Below, piece by piece: positions 54,610 to 64,000 of a stretch of DNA of 64,000 nucleotides (within the stretch, counting starts at the first letter, position 1; every line of letters begins with the position of its first letter). The position numbers and the translations under genes are program-made. The notes below the pieces were generated by a model. It saw only the letters and a program-made list of their open reading frames with translations, was not told the DNA's origin and ran no database searches. The DNA is from Fragilariopsis cylindrus CCMP1102 (lineage: Eukaryota > Bacillariophyta > Bacillariophyceae > Bacillariales > Bacillariaceae), in assembly GCA_900095095.1 (NCBI GenBank), contig FMBT01000439.1:43086-107085 (forward strand), given 5' to 3'.

Positions 54610-56265
54610 ATGAGTTGCCCTCGCATTACCACCGCCAACAAGAATGATGATTCTTTGGAACAGCTATCGTTGCATTTTGAACAGGAGGAATTGGAGGCTA
54701 AAATTCTCAAAGCTAAAGCCGTTCTAACCGACTTAATAAGTAAGAAGAAAAAAATTGACGACAAAATTAAGATGGCGAATAGAAGAACAAGGAAAAATAA
54801 TAATCGAACGGCTCCTCAGCTCATCAATGGACAAATTGTTGTTCTGAAGAGTGGCAAAGGCACCAAACGTGACTGTAATGGACGCGAGGCAATGGTATTG
54901 GAATATCCATCGAGAGGATGTTGGATGACGGTTGCGGTTCGTGAACGTGGAACTGCGACTCCTCTCAAGTGGAGGAAGGGACAATATGCCATGTCCGAAA
55001 CTATGAGGAGAGTACCACGGCCTCAGGAACAATTACTGCGAGTTATCAATGATAGTGGTTTGTTAGTGACGATATTTAGTTTCTTGGGATCTTCAAATGA
55101 TATTGTTCTGGATGAAAACGGACGTGAACAACAAAGGAGTCGGCTGCTTTTTGTCAAAGATGCATGTATTGTCTACTCGAAATTAGCTGGAGTTAGTAAC
55201 ACTTGGAGGAGAGTTTGCAGTGAAAATGCACCTCTTATCTTTGGACGACTAAATGTCAACTTGGACGCCTTACCTGTCGAAAAAATTGTTCCATGTATTC
55301 ATTGGTTGTGCAAACACAAATTTGCGATAGGATCATTAATATTTAAAGCAGAACTTGGTGATGTTCTCTTCCTGGAGCAGCTTTTGAACACATGCGAAAC
55401 ATCAAAACTGACATTTATCCGCGCATACTGCCTATATAATTATAATAGCGACCTACGCCATCGTCATAATAGCCAGTGGGTGAGTGAAGCATACCACCAC
55501 GCGAGGGACCACTCCTTAGAGGGAGGGGTTATTGATCTACGTGGTGACACCGGTGCGGTTTCATTAGAAGCCATGTCTCGAGCAGTTGATGTTCCATACT
55601 GTTTTCCTGCCCCAACCCAACGTCGACTTCACGATGCCATTGCAGCCAATTGTGAAAACCTTTTGGAGCTGGAAGTCAGTATTGCAATCCCCAATGCACG
55701 TGTAAATTGTCGTGAATACTTGAGCGAATCTATCTTTTCGCTTAATAACATATACAGACTCGATGTGTCACTTGGAGTAATTGGCACTTCGTGGGTTAGG
55801 GATGCACTCCACTTTGATGGAATGATTGTCACTCGTATGATAGGAAATCTAGATAAATTACAAGAACTAAACATCAAAAGCGCTGGAAATTGCACGTATA
55901 CGCGACGGCTACTCATTGCGTCACCAACTTTGACTGTACTAAACGTATCAGGTCTATGCAAAGGTTCCTATATTGCTGGAGCTCTACCAAAATTAGTAAC
56001 CTTCAGTTGCATGGGGGGTAGCTATGGGAACGGAATCGTTCCTCAATTCACCGCTGAACAGCTAAAACATGTGTGGTATGTTAAATTGGATAATCTGATG
56101 TTTTCCGATTATTGTCATTTTTATGCTGGTCAGGCAACAATCCGTCTGCTGGATGTCCCACCGACATGCGAATGTATTATGACAACCCGCGATGCCCGTA
56201 TTGGTATGGACACGCCGTGGGTGTTACAAAGATTCCTTGGTGCTCGTTTAGAAATCTTTGAATAG
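54610..56265 (+). CDS. F-box-like protein with leucine-rich C-terminal region
   Basis: 551 residues from the first in-frame ATG (MSCPRI); the open frame upstream lacks an ATG. A coiled coil occupies ~15-55 (LEAKILKAKAVLTDLISKK). A small beta-rich segment (LINGQIVVLKSGKG, AMVLEYPSRGCW) may be an SH3- or KOW-like fold. An F-box-like helix pair lies at ~143-205 (GLLVTIFSFLG ... LAGVSNTWRRVCSE), then irregular leucine-rich units (LQELNIKSAG, LTVLNVSGLC, LPKLVTFSCMGG). Substrate-adaptor role in ubiquitin ligation is inferred from the layout only. The family is not recognised with certainty; diatom genomes hold many such F-box/LRR-like proteins. Confidence 0.6.
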   Translation: MSCPRITTANKNDDSLEQLSLHFEQEELEAKILKAKAVLTDLISKKKKIDDKIKMANRRTRKNNNRTAPQLINGQIVVLKSGKGTKRDCNGREAMVLEYPSRGCWMTVAVRERGTATPLKWRKGQYAMSETMRRVPRPQEQLLRVINDSGLLVTIFSFLGSSNDIVLDENGREQQRSRLLFVKDACIVYSKLAGVSNTWRRVCSENAPLIFGRLNVNLDALPVEKIVPCIHWLCKHKFAIGSLIFKAELGDVLFLEQLLNTCETSKLTFIRAYCLYNYNSDLRHRHNSQWVSEAYHHARDHSLEGGVIDLRGDTGAVSLEAMSRAVDVPYCFPAPTQRRLHDAIAANCENLLELEVSIAIPNARVNCREYLSESIFSLNNIYRLDVSLGVIGTSWVRDALHFDGMIVTRMIGNLDKLQELNIKSAGNCTYTRRLLIASPTLTVLNVSGLCKGSYIAGALPKLVTFSCMGGSYGNGIVPQFTAEQLKHVWYVKLDNLMFSDYCHFYAGQATIRLLDVPPTCECIMTTRDARIGMDTPWVLQRFLGARLEIFE

Positions 56266-56561
56266 ACTAATCATCGTACTTGGGGGCGTTTCTTTGTGAG
56301 CGGCAATGTGTACTTAAGTTCGAAGATCTATCTTAAAAGTGCGGAAAGAACTATTTAGAGGACAATGTCTCTATTGTTAATGTGAGAATATGAAAGGAAG
56401 AAAGATGCATTCAACTCCCAATTCCGATAAATATTATATTGCTATTGTATTCAATAATTATTAAATAAACATCGCAACGATTTCTATAAGATAAGATATT
56501 TTCATTTTTGTGACACACGAAAAAAGAGCATCAAAAATGGTTATTATTACTATTATTATTA
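56266..56561. other. Convergent spacer
   Basis: About 300 bp, AT-rich, with an ATT repeat near 56542-56564 just before the kinesin-like stop. Confidence 0.5.
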
Positions 56562-59500
56562 TTATGTTTTACCTACTGAGGTATGTCTTGTAGCCTTTCC
56601 GACAGTTACCTTACGCATTTCTTGTGCAAATTGTAGCGTACATGTAGTATTTTGGACATCTTTTTCATCAGTACTGACACATGCGATCATAACCACCTTT
56701 GTATCTGACTCCAAACTATCACTGAGTACATGGGTGATAGTAGAGTTTCTATATGGAACCGAACGTTGATACTGAGTTCGTGCCTGGACAACATCACGGA
56801 CTGCATTTAACGATTTGTTGGTGAATTTCCAGTCTTCTAATAACTGATCGGAGGACGAATTTATTGATAGCCTTTTCGAAGAAGAAACACCCAATGAGCG
56901 CTTCGTAGACACTACGTCCGAAGAGGCAAAGTCAACGAATTGAATCTGCCCAGATGCGGATGCACCAGTGACGATATTAATCGATGAGACTTTGAGAGTT
57001 GCGACAACGTGACTATCCAATTCATAAGCTCTGGCGTCAATTTCTTGTTCCGCAAGTCGACTCGATCTCGTCGCTAAGATCTCATTCCAAACACAAAGAA
57101 CGTCTTCAAAGGACGAGACTTCGACTGAAAGAACACCTCGTAGGACTGTTTCTCCATCTCGATTTGTTTTTATCTCTAACTTCGGACGTGACGATGAAAT
57201 TGAATTACTGCTAGAACTCTTTCGAGATCCCTCCACTCGTCCATGTGCTTCACCAAAATCGGTACCGGCTAACAGATCAATCAACCGTTCATCGTGAACT
57301 TCCACTAGATTTAGTGTTACCGTATCGAGGAATCGGTCACGACGATGTTCCAGAAGAGAAATAGTTGCTCATCGAACGAAGATGTATCCCATGATTATCG
57401 ATCGAAACCGAATGGTCTTTCTTATTGCAATGTACTTCACCGAGCATGGTATGCGTTTTACCTGAGTCAGCTTGACCGTATGTCATAATACATACCTTGT
57501 ACCCTTCCACGACACTTGCACATATAGCTTCAAATTCTGCGTATACATCATTTTGACTCATATCGGAGGATAAGATTCCATCAAATTCAAAACAGAGTGG
57601 TGTAGAATCAGAAGAAGAACTAACAACTTTGCTACTATTTGATAAAGGAGCAGTAGCAGAAGTATGCGATGATGATAATGATGAACGATCTCGATGAAGC
57701 ATCAAAACCTCGTTTGATACCATATCAATGGTCGGCTGATACTTTTAGTAGATGATGATGTGGGAGGTACCCTCGGTCTACAGTATACGCGGATTGATCC
57801 ACGCAAGTCTTGTAATTCGTCCAACAATTTCCGCCTCCTTGCGCTCTCCATTGCGAGTTTCGAACGAAGACGATCGACTTCAACAACCGTCATTTGAGAT
57901 ATAGTGACAGGCGTCATACTAGTACTAGTAGTCAAAGATCTTGATTTGTTAGACGCTGGCGTAGTATCATCGGTATCGAAAGGATCGAATGCATCTTGCT
58001 GCTTGTTATTGCTGTTGTTATTTGCTGCTGCTGCTGCTTCCAATAATTCCATATTCTTTTTGCGTTCACTTTCCAATGCTTCCGCCACAGTGAATCGTTG
58101 GATTTCAGCTGCGGCTGCTCTTGTCTGCCAATGGGCTGCCTGTTGTTCCGCTTTTTCGACTTGCTTTTTCCGTCCAGCAGCCGCCTTCTGTTCAATTTGT
58201 AATCGTTCCTCTGCTATTCTAGCCTTTGCCATCGCTTCGGCCGATCTCTTTGGGCTGTTGCGGCGGCTTCCGCTGCCTTGTGCGTCACGGTATTATTCCA
58301 ATCCTTGCTGTACTGTTTTCGGCACTTTGAATGGCCTGTTCTGCAACTTTTACTGCACGTGATGCTTCCGCTCGGGAATCCTCTAATTCGACTTTCATCC
58401 GTTCGATGCTAAATGCAATTCTTCCACCAAGTCTTGGTCAAAACCAGCACCGGTAATAGACGAAACGATAGATCCTACATCATCATCATCATTATCATCT
58501 TTTTCGCCAGTATTCGTATTATGCGTGCTATGGGTATGAACATGAGCGGCGGTCGCCGATGTTGCGGGTGTATTACTGGTCGTTGGGACTGCATTTGACG
58601 TCATTTTTGTCATGGTGGAGATTTCTATCACCATTTTCTCATTTCGAGTTGTTGAGATTAGTTTCGGTTGTTGTTGTTGTTGATCTTTTTGGTGGATCTC
58701 ACCGCCAGTGGAGGTATTTGTATTATTATTATTATTATGGGTGTTGCTACCACCCCCACATGACGAAGACTGTAAAGATGCCAATGGAGGATCCGATTGA
58801 GCTTCTGAATCTGCTCCGTTACTACGACTACTCTTACTATTATTTTTCGAATTGATTAGTTGATGATTGGGGGATGATGAAGAAGATGCAACAGTACCAT
58901 CGACGTCGTTAGTGGATTACCTCCTCCTCCTCCTCCTGAGAAGCATTACTAGTACTTCTCCGATTATTACGGGGAGGTTTCGAATTCGAATGAGCAGCTG
59001 TCGTTCCTGCTACTACTCCTCTTGTGGTGACGACCGGTAGGGGACGACTCGATGAACTATTTATGTCGTATGCGAGTTGGTGGTAGTCACGGCAATATCT
59101 GGTATCGAGTTAGTCACCGATGATGTCACGTTACGAGAATCTATACACGGGCAAACCCAAAAGAGTAATAGACATTATTAGATAATGATGTACGATCCAT
59201 AAAAATTCGACGAGTCAATGTTAGGTGACAAGAGAAAAAAAGAATTTAAAAACATCGTACAAAAAGAAAACAGTTCATGGGTGCAAAAATAGTGCTGCGG
59301 ATTTTGTGTAATTTTTTTTTAAACGTACCTTTCCATGAGTGTGGTGACATATCTGACTTGTTACTTCGAATACTTGTATCTGTACCACCTTGTAATTGTT
59401 GATATCGTAGTTGTTGCGGAAATGACGAGGAAGATGATGAAGACCTTATATGATTTGGCTTATTACCAACACCAGTAGTAGTCGTAGTAGTCGTAGTAGG

Positions 59501-60826
59501 ACTAGTAGTAGAATCTCCCTCTTCCAGTAATGGTATGTTCAGAAATCTTGCAAACGCTCGAGCAAATTTATCACGATCCAATCGTGTCGGCGCTTCAATA
59601 TCAAGTGACGGGTAACTACTACTATTGCTATTGTTATGAATATTACTACCACCCTGGATTTCTGTCGTCGTCGTCGTTGTGATTAATGAGACGATCCGTG
59701 ATGCGGAACATGGATTCCGTCTTGATCGATCCGTTACCTTTCCTTTACGAACGGCTGTAAATTGATCAAGGGGGACCGTGACATCCTTTTTCTTTCCCCA
59801 CGATAAAACTCGAATCTTGTCATTGACATTGCTATTGTCATTATTGATATTTTGCGTATTATTCGTTTTGTTATGATTATTGTTGTTATTGATATTGATA
59901 TTTACATTACTTCCACGTAGTAGACTTCGATGGGCATCCGAATCAAAAACAGCACTATTAGAAGAAGGTGTACCACCCCCACCACCACTACTACTATCGC
60001 GATCACGACCACCACCACTCAAGAAACGTGAAAATCCACCACCTCTAGAACCACGAGAATGTCGACTTGACACACTTCGAGAGGAAGAAAAATTCGAATC
60101 ATCATTGTTATTAGTAGTGTTCGTCGTCGTTGGTATTATTTCTGATACATCCACGGAAAGACATTTGACATAGCGAAGATTTGATTTTCCATTTTGATTA
60201 ATTTTTCGTACCGCCACTCCATATATATCCTCACATAATCGTTGTTCAAATAATGCTTGTTCTTGAGTATCAGGATCATTTTGCTGTGGTGGTTGTTGTT
60301 GTCTTGTTGTTGACGCTGGTGGCGTCGTCATTATTTCCCATTGCCAATTATTATTATTGTCCTGCTGCGGCTGATGTGATCCACTGTTACATCGTTCTCT
60401 TTGTGGTGGTGTCGTCTGTTGCTGTTGCTGCAGCAGCAGCTGCGGAGATGACGGTGCAGTTCGAGACCGAACCAATGGAATGACCGCTGGAATCGAATTG
60501 TTATTGTTGTTGTTGGGTTTATTGCTGTTGCTATTACTGTTCGCATCATTATTTTGACCACCCTTATTGTTCTTCTTCGTGACACTGTTGGGAGAAGTAC
60601 TGCTGTTTTTGTTCATAGATATAGCCGCCTCCCTATTATTTTTATTATTAGTATTCATAGTTGTCGTCTTCGTCGTTGTCAAATTATTTGTAACGGCAAG
60701 ATTGGTGTTACTTGCAATAATGTTGTATTTGTTATTAGCATCCGGAATACTACTTGTATTACTGGCAGCTGCAGTGCTTGCAGTAGCTGTTTGGTTCTTG
60801 TTACTTATGTTAGTGCTCATGTTCAT
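56562..60826 (-). pseudogene. PH-domain kinesin-14-like motor gene, frame-broken in exon 2
   Basis: Exon 1 (60826-59329) is open: an Asn/Thr/Gln-rich start, then a PH-like domain (VAVRKINQNGKSNLRYVKC, LSWGKKKDVTVPLDQF, DIEAPTRLDRDKFARAFARFL). A GTACGT donor and TATAG acceptor bound a 188-nt intron (59328-59141) that keeps phase. Exon 2 holds a coiled coil (from ~58400) and a C-terminal motor: LQDLRGSIRVYCRPR, YGQADSGKTHTM (P-loop), ELDSH where SSRSH is usual, FVDFASSD where LVDLAGSE is usual, NKSLNAVRDVV and VPYRNSTITHVLSDSL. Neck-before-motor order is that of minus-end kinesin-14. Seven frame changes (near 59075, 58915, 58405, 58310, 58255, 57735 and 57350) interrupt exon 2, with no in-frame nonsense codon between them. 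Confidence 0.75.
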
Positions 60827-61875
60827 GCTTTTTTACTCAAAACGGTAGAAGGCTAATGGAAGCGCAGTCGTGTTTCTGTTGAATGTGGTCGATGTGCAGT
60901 CATTTATTTTCGACGTAGATCGTTGCTGTTGTTAGGGGGCAAGGTGTTGTTGCCTCTTCGGATGATCGATGTTGTTGGGTACTATGTTGTTGTTGATCCT
61001 GGTGCCGTCTTTAGTACCTTTGTATCGTTCAATTTTGCTGCTGGCAATTTCGTGTGAATGATGATACTTGCTTGTATCGTTATAAAAGCATTAAGCTATT
61101 TTTGTACCGATGATGCCTTACAGTGATTATTAACGGTTTTCTCTGAAAATATGAATCAATCATGCATGGTAATACAACCGTTAAAGAAGAAAATGACGAT
61201 TGATTGGCACAATTAATCAGCTAGCGCGTGCTAATTTAAGAGCATAGACGTCGTTTATTATGCCTCATGAACCCGTACATTAACTACAAATAATCATATC
61301 TAAGAAATAATGAATACAAAGTATGTGCAGAGAATGGAATTGCAACAAAAGAAACATGCAGAAAAAACCTTGACAAAATGAAGAGTAGGATGGAATTGCA
61401 AGATGAGGACTATTCACCTTTTTCTACACCAAAAAAATTGGAATTGTACGTACAAATTGATGTGATAAAGAACGAGATGCAATTGCAACGAAAAAAGAAT
61501 ATGTATCATAACCATTATGCATATGATTGTGTACATAGGAATGGTAAAATATATTGAGTAGCAAATTATAATTCATATTCATACTATTATCTTGTTTGTC
61601 TCAAGATACTTTTTATTCACAAATTTAAGCATCTTGTTTGCTCTTCACTCACAGACCAAACGGCAAAAGAATCAACACCAACAACAACAGAAAATTGAAG
61701 ACAACACATACCATCAGCAGCGTTTCATCATATTTCAATGAGGAAGGCTCAAAAAAATTCGATAACAAATCCATTGTACTTTACATACTTTACATACTCT
61801 GATATACTTGGCATTGTATGTCATACATCGCATCTCCGCCGTGTATGTATGTATGTATGTGTTGTGTGTTGTATG

Positions 61876-61913
<38 letters not shown>

Positions 61914-62411
61914 GTGAGGGCTGAAGACTATGCTATTGTTTGCAATGTCCAATGTACTTGTGAGAAGCATTCAATATAGCCAGCTATATCTCTATTAGTA
62001 CCGATCTAATGAATAGAACAAAAATATAGATATTTAGCAATAATGTAGCCCTTCCTTGCTGCAAGGAAAATACAGGAAAATTGGTGGGTTTTAATTTGAT
62101 TCTGCACATGGAAAGTTCTATTCTGTAGAAGCAGCGTGACTGGAGACATAAACAAACCTTGGCATATCATGGGTGGAAATGCAAAAGAGAAAAGAAATGC
62201 AGACAAATTGAATAGAAACTCATCCATTCTTGAATTATTCATTCGTGAGTCGATGGTGAGTGAGTCATGGGTCGCTTTCGTTTTCGTTTTCTCGTTGAAA
62301 TGAGAAAAATCCGTCGATGATGCTGCTGTAAAAGCTCGTCCAAAGGTCGACAGTCTTCTAAGTTAGTCATACATTTCAGAACATTTTTATCTGTCATAAG
62401 AAGCGTTGATC
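60827..62411. other. Divergent spacer between kinesin-like and low-complexity genes
   Basis: 1.58 kb. A (TG)n microsatellite lies near 61877-61911, preceded by TATG repeats near 61843-61860. No gene is supported. Confidence 0.5.
61877..61911 (+). repeat. (TG)n microsatellite
   Basis: About 17 uninterrupted TG units in the spacer. Confidence 0.85.
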
Positions 62412-63655
62412 ATGAACGAGTATACTTCCGCCTACAATAACAGCAACATGCTGACGGACGCTGAAAACACCGACAACCACATCGTCACCACCAACAACAA
62501 CAACAACAACGACGACGACGATGACGATGACGATGCTTCGGCCTACCAACACCCAGAACAAATGGAAGACTATTCTTCCTACAACGCCAGCAGCAACGTA
62601 ACGGACGCTGAGGATATTGGCGTTTTGCCCTACCACAGCCCAAAACAACAGCAACGTGCTCGCGGTGGACATAGTCCTATTCAAAAGCTAAATAGTTTGC
62701 TTTCTAGTCCTCTTTTTTCAGTCGCTGCCGCCATCACCACCATCACTGCCAGCAACAGCAACAGCAACAGTAGCGACTATGAAGCAAACAATAACAACAA
62801 CAATATCGCCACCACCGAGGCTGCAACGACGATTGATAAGGAGGAGGAAGAAGTAATACCTTCAAAACCAACAACGGGTTTAGATGCCAGAGAAGATGAT
62901 AATGATGACACCGGTAACATTGACGGTGGTGGTCTGGTCGACAACGGTGGCGATGGTAACGAAAACAAGAACAAGAACGAGTCACTGCGCGAACAGGCCT
63001 ATCAGGAGCAACAACAACGAAAACGTCAACGACGTGGACGTGGACGTGGACTCTGTGAGGAAAAGGAAGAAGAAGAAGAAGAAGAAGGCATTGTTATGAA
63101 CGAATCATCTACCAAAAATGATACTCGGGACGATGATGATAACGAGCACGATGCTAGTAGTAGTAATACTACTACTAATATCAACAGCAGCATCAACAGC
63201 AACAGCAACAGCAACATCCTTGAGGATGCAACATTATACGATGCAACTATTCATAAAGTTGATAAGTGGACAAAACATTTGACAGTACTCAAAAAGAAAC
63301 TAGAAAATGCAAGGGTAAGTAGGAAGAGAAGTGATATCTACTACAATTTCATCTGGTCTGATCTGATATGATATGACTGTCTCCAAAATCCACTTTTCTT
63401 TTGGAACAAAAGTCTAAAAGAACTTGCTTTTCTAATAATATCGATTGTTGTTTTTGTGTTGTTGCTGCTTCTCTCTTCTCTCTCTCTCTCGTTCTCTCTC
63501 AATCTATTTTCTTGATGTTCTAGGTTCGGAACGCTATAGTTTTAAATACTCTCTATCAGATCGGTGCAATCAGGGATGATTCTTCGTCGTCGTCATTGGG
63601 CTACAGAAACGAAGACGGAAGTGAAAACGAACCGAAGACTAGTTACCGTGTATAG
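62412..63655 (+). CDS. Low-complexity acidic/Asn-rich protein, two exons, unknown function
   Basis: Exon 1 is 62412-63314 and exon 2 is 63524-63655 (344 residues), joined by a GTAAGT donor and a TCTAG acceptor, phase 0. Exon 1 is mostly Asn, Asp, Ser and Glu tracts with an Arg-rich RGRGRG patch near 212-220. Its end, DATIHKVDKWTKHLTVLKKKLENAR, and exon 2 (VRNAIVLNTLYQIGAIRDD) form a helical, better-conserved-looking C-terminus across the splice site. No family is recognised. The start is ATG; an in-frame TTG two codons earlier is ignored. Confidence 0.6.
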
Positions 63656-64000
63656 TATTACTACTACCATGTGTGTGTGTGTGTGTGTGTGTGGTATATG
63701 TGTATCTGAAGTTCACGATTTAGCCTGTGAATCAATAGAAGTAAACCGATAGGACCATCTTCGAAGTAATTTGGGCTATATATAAAAAAAAAAAGAAGAT
63801 AGATTTCGACCTAAATAAAAGCAAAGAACACAACATAAGAAAAATCTTATACCCTACACACACACATATATATGTATATATACATAAGCCGTAATATATA
63901 GAGATAAAGAATCATATTATTTCTTTCCTACTTATTCTAAATCCCCAATAAACTTCTAATTTGTTTTATACCAACAGCAAATATTGTTATTAAAATAATT
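63656..64000. other. 3' flank to window end
   Basis: Contains a (GT)n tract near 63671-63692 and AT-rich sequence with AATAAA-like signals. No gene is seen. Confidence 0.5.

Noticed and set aside
56562-59140. Programmed frameshifting as the cause of the kinesin breaks
   Set aside because: The seven sites share no slippery sequence or stop context; indel error or decay is simpler.
61877-61911. CRISPR or regulatory array
   Set aside because: It is a simple TG microsatellite without spacers.
62006-62242. Minus-strand 78-residue frame
   Set aside because: No homology-like features and no promoter or splice support.

Overview
This is a nuclear contig of a diatom (a photosynthetic stramenopile). 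The evidence is a light-harvesting protein and other plastid-type precursors with ASAF-like targeting junctions, short GT-AG introns (44-234 nt, mostly with GTAAGT, GTACGT or GTATGT donors), AT-rich spacers, and many Asn-, Asp-, Gln- and Ser-rich homopolymer tracts. The species cannot be named from sequence alone.

Layout. 0-9.8 kb: an open frame running in from the left edge with an 11-unit GLP repeat, then a complete 9.1-kb non-LTR retrotransposon (ORF1, then endonuclease-RT-RNase H) bounded by an exact 14-bp target-site duplication. 9.8-16.4 kb: accessory DNA with a Pro/Ala-rich ORF, a tRNA-like relic, and a two-exon piggyBac transposase with one in-frame UGA. 16.4-25.5 kb: a coiled-coil protein; a minus-strand gene joining an ADP-ribosyltransferase (PARP-type) domain to a RING-Deltex C-terminal (DTC) ubiquitin-ligase module; a divergently transcribed ARP4 actin-related protein; and a three-exon BAR-domain protein with NPF motifs. 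25.9-26.3 kb: a 339-bp inverted-repeat element carrying a tRNA-like A/B-box promoter. 26.7-36 kb: a small probable plastid protein, then two neighbouring Myb/SANT regulator loci (an RNase H1-N-like domain followed by a three-repeat Myb; DUF6824-TAZ-PDZ-SANT), both cut by several frame changes. 36.9-54 kb: mostly intact genes: DnaJ membrane protein, truncated hemoglobin, a RibD-like pseudoenzyme, an Arf/Arl GTPase, a PDE12-like phosphodiesterase, MsrA, a light-harvesting protein, and TFIIS. 54.5-64 kb: an F-box-like protein, a PH + kinesin-14-like motor gene with seven frame interruptions in one exon, and a low-complexity two-exon protein.

Together the genes cover plastid function (light-harvesting protein, MsrA, RibD-like protein), chromatin, transcription and damage signalling (ARP4, PARP-Deltex fusion, TFIIS, Myb/TAZ proteins) and membrane traffic (BAR, Arf/Arl). 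The strongest candidate for something undescribed is the single-chain ART-RING-DTC protein. In animals the matching activities sit in two partners, PARP9 and DTX3L. All frames, splice sites and motifs were read by eye and no database search was run.
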